Shown piece after piece: positions 50,222 through 59,843 of a DNA stretch of 64,000 bases. Both the position numbers and the translations under genes were made by a program. Origin of the DNA: Bacteroidota bacterium (GTDB lineage Bacteria > Bacteroidota > Bacteroidia > B-17B0 > Aurantibacillaceae); the NCBI GenBank assembly GCA_021156365.1, contig JAJNDK010000014.1:51579-115578 (forward strand). Reading direction: 5' to 3'. Each line of letters begins with the position of its first letter. Position 1 is the stretch's first letter. The notes beneath the pieces are model-generated. The model had not been told where the DNA came from and ran no database searches. It saw nothing but the letters and a program-made list of their open reading frames with translations.

Positions 50222-53200
50222 ATGAAAAAAATTACCCTTAGCTTTCTTTTTGCTGTCAGCATCTGTTCTGTTATGAACGCGCAGGTATATGTAGACAAAA
50301 CCGCCACTGGTGCCAACGACGGTACGTCCTGGACCGATGCTTACACGAACCTGACTACTGCCATCACCAACACGGGCAGCGGGCAGATCTGGGTGAAAGC
50401 CGGCACTTATTTTCCCGGCAATCCCGGGCAGAATATGACCACTTTCCTGATGAAGAACAACGTGGAGATCTACGGTGGTTTTAATGGTACCGAGTCTGCG
50501 ATCAACCAGCGCGATCCGGGTGTGAATGTAACTATACTAAGCGGCGATCTCGATCAGTCGGGCACTTTCAACCCTGCAGATGCTTTCCACGTAGTAACGA
50601 CGGGGAATACCGGTTCTTCCGCCTTGCTCGATGGCTTTGTGATCTCTGACGGGAATGCATTTGGCGCCGGTGATAATGCCCTGGGTGGGGGGATTTACTG
50701 TAAGCCTCCCGGGCCCTCAGGCGCATTTGCTCCACGCATTATCAACTGTGATATCAGGCACAACAAGGCGAATAGCAACGGAGGCGGAATGTACATCGAA
50801 TGCCAGGGGTTTTCAGGCGGTTCTTCCGGTCCTTCCATTTTTAATTGCAAATTTCATGACAACAATGCACAGAGTGAGGGTGGGGCGATCTTTGTTGTCG
50901 CTTCAGGTCTTTCCAACTATGCTATCCCAAATATCGAAAATTGTTTGTTCTTTAATAATTCTGCAGCCGGCACAGGGCATCATATTTCCGCACATTGCAA
51001 TTCTTCGGGCGAAGTGCATCCCCTGGTTGTAGGCTGCACCTTTGCAGGCAATGCTTCCGGTGATGAATTATATTACGGGGCCAGTGGCATTAACGGTACC
51101 TTCGATATCCGCAACAGTATTTTATATAACCAGGACTTAGGCAGCGATGATGTGTTCCAGGTAGAGAACAGTGTGGTGACTTCCAGTGCAGTTGTGGTAG
51201 GTTCAGGCAATGCCAGTTTCGATCCTTTGTTCAAAAACCCGGCTACCTTTGATTTTCATCTGAGCTGCCAGTCGTCCGCTATCAATAACGGGAGCAACGC
51301 ATGGGTGAACGTAGCTACGGAGTTGGGTGGAAACCCGCGTACGGTAGGTGGTACCGTTGACCAGGGCGCTTACGAAACAAATTATACGATCCCGGCAGTT
51401 GTGGCCAACACTACGCAATCCGTCGTTTGCGGAAGCCAGAGTATTACCCTCACCGGTTCAGGCGCTGTTTTCTATATGTGGGACAATGGGGTGAGCAATG
51501 GTATTCCTTTTATTCCTTCCGCCACCACTACTTATATAGTGACGGGAACGGATGCAGATGGATGCACTAATACCGATGCGTTAACCATCAATGTATATTC
51601 ACTGCCGGGTGTGATCGGAAATGCTACCTTGTATAGTGTCTGCGACGGAGTTTCAACTACTCTTACCGGCTCCGGAGCCGTGTCGTATATCTGGACAGGT
51701 GGTGTAACGGACGGTGTACCTTTTACGCCATTGTCAACGGATACATATACCGTTACCGGAACGGATGTGAATGGCTGTATGGCTACTTCTACACTCACGG
51801 TTAACGTATTCCCGCTGCCTGCTGTAACGGCCAATACCACTGCTGATCCTATCTGTGAAGGAGCTTCTGTTACACTTACGGGCTCCGGCGCTCCTGCCAC
51901 CTATACCTGGGACAACAGTGTTATTGACGGAACTCCTTTTAATCCTACGTTTACTACCTTGTACACACTTACTGCTACAGACGGAAATGGTTGTGAGAAT
52001 ACAGCAGGTGTTACTATTACCGTTAACCCGAACCCTACTATGTCGCCCCTGTCGGACCTTACGCTTTGCGAAACGGATAGTTTTGCTTTGAACGCGAATG
52101 TGAGCGGAGGTACATTCCCTTATGTTTATTTATGGCAGGACGGGGTATCCAACCCCATCTCTACGGCCAATACCGATTACTTTACACCTTCTGCTACCGA
52201 CACGTATTTTTTCCAGGCAACAGATGTGAATGGCTGCGTGGTAGCAGATAATATGGTTGCGACAGTGGATGCAAGCAATATGATCGGCGGAACAGTCTAC
52301 GTGGGTGCAGGTGTTGAGCTTACCGACGGAAACGTATACCTGATCAGATTCATTCCGCAGGATATGGTCTTCGATACGATCGCTACTTACACACTTTCCG
52401 CATCCGGAGCCTATTCCTTCCCGGCTGCGGCCTTCGGCAATTACCTGGTGAAAGTAATTCCGGATACCTTGTTGTTCCCGACTTTACTGCCGACCTATTA
52501 CGGTGATAAATTCCAGTGGGATTCGGCTACAGTAGTAACGCATAATTGTGCTGTCGATTTCAGCGCTGATATCAACATGATCGCTCTGCTGGGCGGAACC
52601 GGCAGTGGAAGCATTTCCGGTTTCATCCTCGAGGATGTAGGATTTGATACCCGCTGGAACGGAGCCAATCATGTGATGGTACCGGGCGGTCCGCTCAAAG
52701 GTATCGATGTGAAATTGGGCAAGAACCCTGCAGGCGGAATACAGGCGCGTACGATGTCCGATTCGCTTGGTCATTATGGTTTCTATGATCTGCCGGATGA
52801 TTCGTACCGGATCTACGTAGATATCCCGGGCCTTCCGATGGATTCTTTTTATGTAGTGAACATCAACTCCGTAACGGATACGGCGATCAACCTGAACTAC
52901 TATGCCGACAGCAATTCGGTGTACCCGATATTACCGACTGCAGTAGGATTACCAGCACATAAATACACGGCAGCGAATTTTGATGTATTCCCGAACCCTG
53001 CAAAAAATTACACCAGCATCCGTTTCGAAGTGGCCGGCCAACATACAGCTACGATCCGTTTACTGGATATCACCGGCAAGGTTATCCTTACTACACGCCT
53101 CAACAACCTGCCAAAAGGTAAACACGAGTACCAATTGAATTTCGCCGACAGGGAATTGCAAAGCGGTATTTATTTTATCGAAGTGCAGAGCGGGGCAGGA

Positions 53201-53230
53201 GTGAAGGTGAATAAGCTGGTAATAGAATAA
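50222..53230 (+). CDS. Right-handed beta-helix surface protein with Ig-like repeats and T9SS domain
   Basis: 1002 residues. Signal peptide (to ...CSVMNAQ). Residues ~20-390 are a parallel beta-helix (GSGQIWVKAGTYFPG, LLDGFVISDGNAFGAGDNALGGGIYC, NSNGGGMYIECQGF, NIENCLFFNN). Then come 4-5 Ig/PKD-like repeats (~395-620; VTLTGSGA...YTWDN, DANGC motifs), an SdrD_B-like prealbumin domain (~800-905, KGIDVKLGKNPAGGIQARTM) and a T9SS type-A end (FDVFPNPAKNYTSIRF ... GIYFIEVQSGAGVKVNKLVIE). Secreted or surface protein, adhesion or carbohydrate binding inferred. Shares the SdrD-like module with the protein at 56888-59479. Confidence 0.88.
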   Translation: MKKITLSFLFAVSICSVMNAQVYVDKTATGANDGTSWTDAYTNLTTAITNTGSGQIWVKAGTYFPGNPGQNMTTFLMKNNVEIYGGFNGTESAINQRDPGVNVTILSGDLDQSGTFNPADAFHVVTTGNTGSSALLDGFVISDGNAFGAGDNALGGGIYCKPPGPSGAFAPRIINCDIRHNKANSNGGGMYIECQGFSGGSSGPSIFNCKFHDNNAQSEGGAIFVVASGLSNYAIPNIENCLFFNNSAAGTGHHISAHCNSSGEVHPLVVGCTFAGNASGDELYYGASGINGTFDIRNSILYNQDLGSDDVFQVENSVVTSSAVVVGSGNASFDPLFKNPATFDFHLSCQSSAINNGSNAWVNVATELGGNPRTVGGTVDQGAYETNYTIPAVVANTTQSVVCGSQSITLTGSGAVFYMWDNGVSNGIPFIPSATTTYIVTGTDADGCTNTDALTINVYSLPGVIGNATLYSVCDGVSTTLTGSGAVSYIWTGGVTDGVPFTPLSTDTYTVTGTDVNGCMATSTLTVNVFPLPAVTANTTADPICEGASVTLTGSGAPATYTWDNSVIDGTPFNPTFTTLYTLTATDGNGCENTAGVTITVNPNPTMSPLSDLTLCETDSFALNANVSGGTFPYVYLWQDGVSNPISTANTDYFTPSATDTYFFQATDVNGCVVADNMVATVDASNMIGGTVYVGAGVELTDGNVYLIRFIPQDMVFDTIATYTLSASGAYSFPAAAFGNYLVKVIPDTLLFPTLLPTYYGDKFQWDSATVVTHNCAVDFSADINMIALLGGTGSGSISGFILEDVGFDTRWNGANHVMVPGGPLKGIDVKLGKNPAGGIQARTMSDSLGHYGFYDLPDDSYRIYVDIPGLPMDSFYVVNINSVTDTAINLNYYADSNSVYPILPTAVGLPAHKYTAANFDVFPNPAKNYTSIRFEVAGQHTATIRLLDITGKVILTTRLNNLPKGKHEYQLNFADRELQSGIYFIEVQSGAGVKVNKLVIE

Positions 53231-53250
53231 CTACAATAATTAACTACACG

Positions 53251-53447
53251 GGTCTCGATACATTTTTTCTGTATGGATTTAATTGCCTTTATTTTGAATA
53301 AGATCTGAGTTCTTATAACTATCGAACCGGAGCCAGAAAAAACACTCGACCTGACATAGTTTATAGATATTATATAGTTTTACTTAATGTCAGTTCGAGT
53401 GATTTTTTTCGCCCTCGCATTTTGCGAAAAAAATTGTATCGAGAACC
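53251..53447. repeat. Nested inverted-repeat element (CTCGATAC / CTCGACCTGACA family)
   Basis: Outer arms GGTCTCGATACATTTTTT (53251-53268) and AAAAAAATTGTATCGAGAAC (53427-53446) are near-perfect inverted repeats. Inside, CACTCGACCTGACAT (53343-53357) and ATGTCAGTTCGAGTG (53387-53401) pair with one mismatch. A third hairpin TTTTTTCGC (53404-53412) / GCGAAAAAA (53424-53432) follows. It is a ~200-bp palindromic element related to sequence at 35980-36110. It includes the first codons of a longer reading frame of the next gene, whose real start is downstream. Confidence 0.65.
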
Positions 53448-53605
53448 TTTCGGCGTTATTCTTTGCGGTTAACGGTTTTTCGGTATTTTCTGCTTTTCCC
53501 CGCTGTAATTTACCGCTCATCCCGAAAGATAATCAGTCCCTCATATTTGTTGTCTTCCAGCCCGGATTTCAGTATCTTAGCAACGCTGATCCTAAACATC
53601 CGGAC
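53448..53605. other. Rest of intergenic region upstream of M6 peptidase gene
   Basis: Contains a short CTTTGCGGTTAACGG repeat (53459-53475). TATCTTAG at about 53572-53579 is one mismatch from the -7 box, in the right place for the peptidase gene. Confidence 0.4.
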
Positions 53606-56113
53606 ATGAAAAAAAACATACTTTTTATTGTATTGATAGCTGTGAGCCAGGTGCTTATGGCAAGTGTATTCAACGGACAGATCATGTCCTTCCAACAACC
53701 CGACGGCTCTTCGGTAGATGTGAAGCTGTACGGTACCGAATACTATATGCGCGGCGAAGGACTCGATGGCTACACAGTAGTGCGCGACAAAAAAACGAAC
53801 TGGATCTGCTACGCTACGATCGCTAAGGATGGAAGCGAATTAGTCTCTACCGGCATAGTTTACCAGGGTGTACAAAATAATATGAGCACGCTGAAAACCG
53901 GCTTGTCCATGGCGCAGCATTTGGATCTGTCGATGCAGGCAAAGAAAGAGATCATCCGTAAAAATAAGATAGCGACCGGTGCGCTGCAGGAAGATGCGAT
54001 CACGGGCAAGCTGACGGACAACGGAGTGGATCAGCAGATCGCTACTACACCTGTTCACCAGGTAAGCGGGCAGATCAAAGGATTGTGCATAGTAGTGGAT
54101 TTTTCGGATGAGCCGGGAACACTCCCGATCTCCGAATTCGAGGATTTCTGCAATGATTTTAATTATACCAATTTCGGGAACAACGGTTCTCTCCGTCGTT
54201 TTTACTATGATATTTCCGGTGGGCTTGTCGACTATGAGAATGTAGTCTTCGGGTATTACCGTGCACCGCTCACCTTTGCACAGTACGATGCCATGTCTTT
54301 TGCACAGGGTGCGAAACAGGTATTGGGACAGGCACTTACCTGGATCGATAACCAGGGCTTTGATTTCTCAACGCTTTCTATTAATCCCGATGGCAGTATC
54401 CAGGCGATCAACCTGATGTATACCGGGCATCCTCCGACCTGGGCAGAAGGTATGTGGTTCCACAAAGGGAATTACGGCGGCTTCAGTGCAGACGGTGTGC
54501 ATTCCGACGATTACAACTGCTCACCTGCCAACAGTCCTTTGGAGCTTGCAGTAGTGGCGCATGAAAACGGGCACATGATCGGAAAATGGCCGGATACCTA
54601 TAAGTATGATTCGAACAACGGACCGGATGGTCTTGGTACGTTCGACCTCATGTGTTATTACGGCGAATTGCTGAACCCTTCTATTCCCAATCCTTTGTTC
54701 CGCAGCAATGTAGGCTGGGGCAGGGTGGAGGATGTTACCTTTTACAACGGCATCAATATCGATACGGCCAATTCCATGACCTGCTACAAGTACCGCAACC
54801 TGAGCGATACCAACGAATTCTTCCTGCTGGAAAGCCGTATGCAAAGCGGCAGGAGCCACGCCATCGATGATGAGGGATTAACGATCTGGCATGTCGACCG
54901 CAACGGTGACAATCAAACGGTACATCATGAAATTTATCTTGAGCATGCCAGCAATGATAATACTTTTCACACCGAAGCCTGTTTCAAACAGGGATTCAAT
55001 GAAGAGTTTGCCATCAATACGGCGCCCGATTCAAGGTGGTACAACGGTGATCCGAGCGGACTGCGTGTGTGGGACATCGGGCCTGCCATACCCATCATGA
55101 ATTACAAATTAGGAATGGGAGCAGCCGGTCCTTCGCTTTTTCTTGTTTACAACAACCTGAGCGGGGACAGCAACGGCAATGGATTTGTGGAGTCCGGCGA
55201 GTCGGCCACTATCCAGGTAGATGCTTCCAACTTCGGACAGATGAGCTCCGGCACCTGCACGGTTACCTGTGTGGCTGTCGGCCCCAATGCAGGCTATGTA
55301 ACGGTGAATACATTCCCGGTGAATGCAGGTGTGCTCAATGCTTCGCAAACCGCTCCGGCAAGCTTTAATTTCACGCTCGATCCTTCCACTCCTATCGGAA
55401 CACCGATCGATCTTAAATTTATGCTGTCCGACGGAACTTCGGGTACCTACATCACCCGCCACCTGATCGTGGGTGTCATCGTCCCAATGTCGGATAATGT
55501 TGCCGAAACGGAATGCAATGCGCTGTTCTACGACGAAGGCATGGAAAGTAATTATTCGAACAATACCGATTTCACCAAAACATTTTATCCTGTAAATGCC
55601 GGTGATGCAGTGCTAATGAACTTCACCGAATTCGAGCTGGAAGATTTTACCAATTGCGGCTACGACTACCTGAAGATCTATGATGGCCCTAACACTTCAT
55701 CGCCGCTCATCGGGACCTACTGTGGCTTCGACTCACCCGGCCAGGTGATCTCCACCGACATTGCATCGGGCGCACTTACATTCGACTTTCATGCCGATGA
55801 AGGTGTGACGGCTTTAGGTTGGAAAGCAATTGTTTCCTGTGTTGCCGGCGTATCATTGAATGAGCATCCCGTGTCGAATGCGTTGAAAGTATTCCCGAAT
55901 CCTTCTGCCGGCCTGCTCACGATCAGTCTGCCGGGCGCCGAAGAGCTGAGTATTTCTTTGTATGATGTCACAGGCAGGGAAGTGTTTGCTACTACTACCA
56001 AATCCGGAAAAGATCTTCAGCTGGACCTCCGTGATAAACCCAATGGATTTTATTTCCTTTCGGTGAAAGCCGGGAAGGAAGCAGTGACGAGGAAGATCGT
56101 GGTGAATAAATAA
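53606..56113 (+). CDS. M6-family exported metalloprotease with CUB and T9SS domains
   Basis: 835 residues from ATG 53606; the 73 in-frame codons upstream derive from a repeat element. Signal peptide (MKKNILFIVLIAVSQVLMAS). The peptidase M6 zinc motif is HENGHMIGKWPD (His319, Glu320, His323, with the downstream Asp). A CUB domain lies at about 630-745 (FTEFELEDFTNCGYDYLKIYDGPNTSSPLIGTYCG ... ITFDFHAD-type). T9SS type-A end from ~755 (LKVFPNPSAGLLTI ... GFYFLSVKAGKEAVTRKI). Zinc endopeptidase acting outside the cell; relatives include immune inhibitor A, although the N-terminal prodomain differs. Substrate unknown. Confidence 0.9.
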   Translation: MKKNILFIVLIAVSQVLMASVFNGQIMSFQQPDGSSVDVKLYGTEYYMRGEGLDGYTVVRDKKTNWICYATIAKDGSELVSTGIVYQGVQNNMSTLKTGLSMAQHLDLSMQAKKEIIRKNKIATGALQEDAITGKLTDNGVDQQIATTPVHQVSGQIKGLCIVVDFSDEPGTLPISEFEDFCNDFNYTNFGNNGSLRRFYYDISGGLVDYENVVFGYYRAPLTFAQYDAMSFAQGAKQVLGQALTWIDNQGFDFSTLSINPDGSIQAINLMYTGHPPTWAEGMWFHKGNYGGFSADGVHSDDYNCSPANSPLELAVVAHENGHMIGKWPDTYKYDSNNGPDGLGTFDLMCYYGELLNPSIPNPLFRSNVGWGRVEDVTFYNGINIDTANSMTCYKYRNLSDTNEFFLLESRMQSGRSHAIDDEGLTIWHVDRNGDNQTVHHEIYLEHASNDNTFHTEACFKQGFNEEFAINTAPDSRWYNGDPSGLRVWDIGPAIPIMNYKLGMGAAGPSLFLVYNNLSGDSNGNGFVESGESATIQVDASNFGQMSSGTCTVTCVAVGPNAGYVTVNTFPVNAGVLNASQTAPASFNFTLDPSTPIGTPIDLKFMLSDGTSGTYITRHLIVGVIVPMSDNVAETECNALFYDEGMESNYSNNTDFTKTFYPVNAGDAVLMNFTEFELEDFTNCGYDYLKIYDGPNTSSPLIGTYCGFDSPGQVISTDIASGALTFDFHADEGVTALGWKAIVSCVAGVSLNEHPVSNALKVFPNPSAGLLTISLPGAEELSISLYDVTGREVFATTTKSGKDLQLDLRDKPNGFYFLSVKAGKEAVTRKIVVNK

Positions 56114-56220
56114 AGGCGCCGCAGGGTTGGGGGTGTACGCACAGGGCATCGCTCCCTCACCCTTGCGCACTGGCTACCCTCTCCAGTGGGAGAGGGGACC
56201 GCACGGGGCGCTGCGCCTTC
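56114..56220. repeat. R3 dispersed palindromic repeat, upstream of DUF559 copy 1
   Basis: Contains GGCGCCGCAGGGTTGGGGG, CCCTCACCCTTGCGCAC and the palindrome CCCTCTCCAGTGGGAGAGGG (56176-56195). The ends AAGGCGC (56113-56119) and GCGCCTT (56213-56219) form an outer inverted repeat. Confidence 0.7.
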
Positions 56221-56340
56221 ATAGTGATTTTGTGAAATAAGGGTTGTCGTATGTGGATGGTGTGTGTTAGTCAGGGCATAGTGTGACTGAAGGTTTGAGG
56301 AAAGTCACTTGTTATTTTCAAAAATTTCTATCTTTAGTAT

Positions 56341-56727
56341 ATGAAAGGATCAGCCCCATTTCATTACGGTGCCAAACCGCAAACGAAAGATTTCGCAAAG
56401 AAATTACGGCAAGGTTCTACTTATGCGGAAGATCTGTTCTGGCAAATGGTGCGCAACAGAAAAGTATGCAACCTGAAGATCCGCAGACAACATCCTATTG
56501 GTCCTTTCATAGCCGATTTTTATTGTCATGAATTACTCCTGGTGATAGAGGTAGACGGAAGCATTCACGAGCTGGAAGAAATAAAACAAAAAGATCTTTC
56601 CCGGGAAAACTATTTAAAAGATAATGGTTTAAAAGTGCTCAGGTTTAGCAACGATGATGTGATGCTGAATAGTCATATCATTGAAGAAAAAATAAAAGAA
56701 TTCATCGACCTTAGTAAAAAAACTTAA
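56341..56727 (+). CDS. DUF559 endonuclease-like protein, copy 1
   Basis: 128 residues. DUF559 (VSR/PD-(D/E)xK-like): an N-terminal helix TYAEDLFWQMVRNRK, the conserved IRRQHPIGPFIADFYCHELLLVIEVDG with candidate catalytic acids Asp59, Glu70 and Asp72, then YLKDNGLKVLRFSNDDVMLN, the late helix pair. It is nearly the same as the gene at 59844-60212. Expected to be a DNA-cleaving or DNA-binding fold; activity unproved. It lies in the middle of R3 repeats (56114-56220 and 56780-56882). A near -7 (TATCTTTA) lies just upstream of the ATG. Confidence 0.87.
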   Translation: MKGSAPFHYGAKPQTKDFAKKLRQGSTYAEDLFWQMVRNRKVCNLKIRRQHPIGPFIADFYCHELLLVIEVDGSIHELEEIKQKDLSRENYLKDNGLKVLRFSNDDVMLNSHIIEEKIKEFIDLSKKT

Positions 56728-56779
56728 TCATAAAAAACCTTTTTTTAGTCCGGATGATCCTGGAATGAAAACAATTTCG

Positions 56780-56882
56780 GCCGGAGCAATGGCCCCGTGC
56801 GTTTCCTTCTCCCGTGGGAGAAGGCAGCCCCCGTGCGAAAGGTTGAGGGCCAGCGCGAGGCATACTGCCCTCAACCTTTGCA
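56780..56882. repeat. R3 dispersed palindromic repeat, downstream of DUF559 copy 1
   Basis: Starts GGAGCAATGGCCCCGTGCG like the copy at 60427. It has a CTTCTCCC-GTGGGAGAAG hairpin and GAAAGGTTGAGGGC paired with GCCCTCAACCTTT. It lies between two convergent genes and could act as a terminator. Confidence 0.72.
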
Positions 56883-56887
56883 GATCT

Positions 56888-59479
56888 CTATTCCACTACC
56901 ACGATCCTTTGCGTATACTTCCTGTTCTCCGTCAGCAGGCTTACAAAATAAACACCGGCTTCGAGGTTCAGCTCGCGGGCGTTTACGCTCAGTGTATTAT
57001 CGCCTTTGTTATAGGTTTGTTTGCGTTCGGAGTGAAGGAGCTGTCCCATTGCATTGCTTATTTCGAAAGACACCGCAGCAGATTCTTCTGCAATAGTGAA
57101 TTGCAGGTTCAGTACTGTGCTCGCAGGGTTCGGGAAAATGCTGAATTTATTGTCGTATGCTTTTCCGGAAGAATAGATCCCGATGGCAAGTACGGTATCG
57201 ATCACATATACACTGGCCGAGTCGGCGAAATAATTGTTCTGCTCGCTTAAGGTATTGCCGGCAGTCAGTGAGATCTCGCGGGTGGAATCCATCGGCAGGT
57301 TAGGGATGTCTACAAAGATCTTATAATCTTCCAAAGGCAGGTTACTGAATACATAGAAGCCCGTGGAGTCCGTCATGGTGCGGGCCTGTATGCCGCCTGC
57401 AGGGTTCTTGCCTAATTTCACATCGATACCTTTCAGCGGGCCACCCGGAACAAAAGGAAGATCCGGGGGATGAACACCCGGTCCTAAACGCCCGGTGCCA
57501 AAGCCCGCTTCCTCGATCACATAGCCGGATATAATGCCCGGACCTGTTTGTGTGGTGTCCACTTCCATCACGTGTATATTCACCGTGTCATGTACAGTGC
57601 AACCATGATTTACCACCGTGGAAGAATCCCACTGGAAGGTATTGCCGTAATAAGTTGGAACCGATAAAGGATAGAAGGGCTCATCGAAGATCACTTTCAC
57701 GAGGTACTGTCCGCTGTCGGCAAAATAAAAATAATAGTCGCCGACGGTATTGATGCCTGCAATGTCCATAGTGTCGAAACCTGCACTACCCGGCTGGTAT
57801 TTGAAGAGATAGGCTGCTCCTGTTCCCACGTCTGCCGTATCATCGGATGGTGTGGAAATATGTCCTAAGATATATGTGGTGTTGGAACCGATGTTCACGG
57901 GGAAATTGGCACCGCAGCCGTTGTTGTCCATTACATAAGCGGTGTGCGTTCCGGGAGGCATGTTGTTTTCTGTGGACAGTGATCCGCCTGTGGACCAGGA
58001 GTAGGTATAAGGCGGTGTTCCTCCGGCAGCGGCGCTGTTGGCACTTCCGGTTGCGGCTCCCGAGCAGCTGGCACTGAGGGCTGTAGCGCCTAAGCTAAGC
58101 GGCGTTGAAGGTTCTGTGATGGTAATTGTCTGTGTGATATATCCACCGCCTGGTTCTGTTATCGTCACGGTGTGCGTGCCTGCACAAAGTACAACAGCTG
58201 TATCGTCACCTTCGCCGGATGGAAGCCAGCTGAAGTTAGGGATCCCTGTACCGCCGCTTACGCTAACCACGGCCGCCCCTTCGCAGTTGCCATCGTTGCA
58301 GGGATCGTTCTGGATAAGGTTCATGGCGTTAAAAACAAAGGGATGGTATTCGATCAGCTTCTGGGTTCCGAAATCAGTAGATGTTACATCGCCCACGTCT
58401 ATCATCTTCACATAGTTGTCAAACACAGGATCGTACTGGTATACCACACCATAGCCAAGAGCTCCGCCGCCATTGGCAAGGCCGTACATCTTTCCGTCGT
58501 ATACCGCCAGCACAGGAGTGCCTTTCGGGAATCCGCCCATCACAGTTGTATTGTCGAAAGAACGCAATACAGTGACGGCGTTGCTGGTGATGTCGTATGA
58601 ATAGAGCGTTCCGTAGTTATAAGCACCTCCAATAGTGGTGGTGCCGTACAGTAAGCTGCCTCCGTCAGAGATCAGGTCTCCGTCCGGATCCTGTGGTTCG
58701 CTGCCGAATGCAAAAGAGGAAGTCGTAACCGTGTTGGAAGGAAGATCTAATTTTACAATACCTCCGCGACTGGTGGAAGTGCCATCGTGCAGGGTCGCAT
58801 ACAGATCGCCGTCGGAAGCTAAAATGAAAGAACCTCTCGGACCGGAGCCGGTGGCAAAATCAAAATCGTAGAGCACGGTATAAGTATCCAGTGTATAATC
58901 ATAGCTGAAGATCACGCCCTCATCGTTGGCGCCGCCCATGCTCGTCAGTCCGTAGAACAATCCGCCCACCTCAATAAGTCCGCCCATCGGGGTATGACCG
59001 TTAACAGTCCCGAAATCGTACACGCCGGTGATGATACCTAAATTGGGATCATAGCGGTAAATATTCCCTGAACCGTTGGCACCGCCCTGTTTACACATAC
59101 CGTACAAATAACCATCGGCTGCAGATACCATAGGGCCCTGCGGATAAGCGCCATCCGTGCCGCCGTTAAACTCAGCTACGGTGGCAATGCCGTTGATATA
59201 CGGATTGATCTGTAAAATAGCACCGGTCTGAAGTGTGCCCCCGTCATAACCGGTAGCAAAGAATCTTCCGTCGGATGATTTGATGATACCGCTGTTGAAC
59301 CAGCCGTTAAAAGTGCTGTTGTTGAACACGTTGTTAAAGCTGTTGCCGCCGGTGTTAAACGTAAATACAGTTCCATAGGCGCCGTTGTTGGACATGGAAG
59401 AGCCGATGAAAACGCTTTGGGCATCCAGCTGCATGCCGGTCAGTGTGAGTGCAAAAAAGAAGAGGAGTAATTTTTTCAT
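56888..59479 (-). CDS. GloVer-repeat exported protein with SprB-like and SdrD-like domains and T9SS end
   Basis: 863 residues. Signal peptide MKKLLLFFFALTLTGMQLDA. Seven or so GloVer-type repeats (~20-380, LYGTTTIGGAYNYGTLYSYD). Two SprB-like repeats (~400-520, VSVSGGTGIPNFSWLPSG...GTHTVTITEPGG). An SdrD_B-like domain (~690-800) shares a 26-residue identical stretch with the protein at 50222-53230, containing KGIDVKLGKNPAGG. T9SS type-A end (FSIFPNPASTVLNLQF ... GVYFVSLLTENRKYTQRIVV). Predicted large surface protein, probably an adhesin or sugar binder. Start ATG 59479 with near -7 box TATCTTTA farther upstream. Confidence 0.87.
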   Translation of the reverse strand: MKKLLLFFFALTLTGMQLDAQSVFIGSSMSNNGAYGTVFTFNTGGNSFNNVFNNSTFNGWFNSGIIKSSDGRFFATGYDGGTLQTGAILQINPYINGIATVAEFNGGTDGAYPQGPMVSAADGYLYGMCKQGGANGSGNIYRYDPNLGIITGVYDFGTVNGHTPMGGLIEVGGLFYGLTSMGGANDEGVIFSYDYTLDTYTVLYDFDFATGSGPRGSFILASDGDLYATLHDGTSTSRGGIVKLDLPSNTVTTSSFAFGSEPQDPDGDLISDGGSLLYGTTTIGGAYNYGTLYSYDITSNAVTVLRSFDNTTVMGGFPKGTPVLAVYDGKMYGLANGGGALGYGVVYQYDPVFDNYVKMIDVGDVTSTDFGTQKLIEYHPFVFNAMNLIQNDPCNDGNCEGAAVVSVSGGTGIPNFSWLPSGEGDDTAVVLCAGTHTVTITEPGGGYITQTITITEPSTPLSLGATALSASCSGAATGSANSAAAGGTPPYTYSWSTGGSLSTENNMPPGTHTAYVMDNNGCGANFPVNIGSNTTYILGHISTPSDDTADVGTGAAYLFKYQPGSAGFDTMDIAGINTVGDYYFYFADSGQYLVKVIFDEPFYPLSVPTYYGNTFQWDSSTVVNHGCTVHDTVNIHVMEVDTTQTGPGIISGYVIEEAGFGTGRLGPGVHPPDLPFVPGGPLKGIDVKLGKNPAGGIQARTMTDSTGFYVFSNLPLEDYKIFVDIPNLPMDSTREISLTAGNTLSEQNNYFADSASVYVIDTVLAIGIYSSGKAYDNKFSIFPNPASTVLNLQFTIAEESAAVSFEISNAMGQLLHSERKQTYNKGDNTLSVNARELNLEAGVYFVSLLTENRKYTQRIVVVE

Positions 59480-59663
59480 GTTTGTATGTTTGTATGCTTT
59501 AATAAGTGCTTCGGCTTTTTATGAAAGCCGGGATTAAAGATACAAATTCCGTCAAATCGTAAAAGAAGAAATGAGGTAAGACGGGATTTTTTTGCGCTAA
59601 ACGGAAGGGTTGGTGGGGTGTTGGGGGGGTGGAGTGTAGTCCCTCTCCCGATAGCTATCGGGA
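59480..59663. other. Intergenic region upstream of T9SS protein
   Basis: Contains a small hairpin CGGCTTT-TTATG-AAAGCCG (59512-59530), a TATCTTTA -7-like box on the minus strand near 59533-59541, and the R5 palindrome CCCGATAGCTATCGGG (59647-59662). Confidence 0.5.
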
Positions 59664-59763
59664 CCCTGGCCTGCGCACTGCCTATCGCGCCCCTTCTCCC
59701 GCAGGGAGAAGGGTGTCAGCAGCCTTTGGCTGAGAGTGTTTTTTGTAAACGAATATGTTGGAA
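59664..59763. repeat. Perfect 100-bp direct repeat, copy 1
   Basis: Identical over all 100 bp to 60296-60395. Starts CCCTGGCCTGCGCACTGCC and includes the hairpin CCCTTCTCCCGCAGGGAGAA, ending AATATGTTGGAA. The two copies bracket DUF559 copy 2. Confidence 0.95.
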
Positions 59764-59843
59764 TAGCTATCGGGATCTCCACGAGGGGGAGAGGGTAGCC
59801 TTGTGCGAAAGGTTGAGGGAGCCAATGCGCCAGCCACCCTGCA
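59764..59843. repeat. R3 dispersed repeat fragment at the 3' side of DUF559 copy 2
   Basis: TAGCTATCGGGATCTCC followed by GGGGGAGAGGGTAGCC and GTGCGAAAGGTTGAGGG, i.e. half of the R5 palindrome plus the R3 arm. Confidence 0.65.

Noticed and set aside
53387..53605. N-terminal extension of the M6 peptidase
   Set aside because: It lies in a repeat element, and MKKNILFIVLIAV at 53606 is a normal signal peptide.
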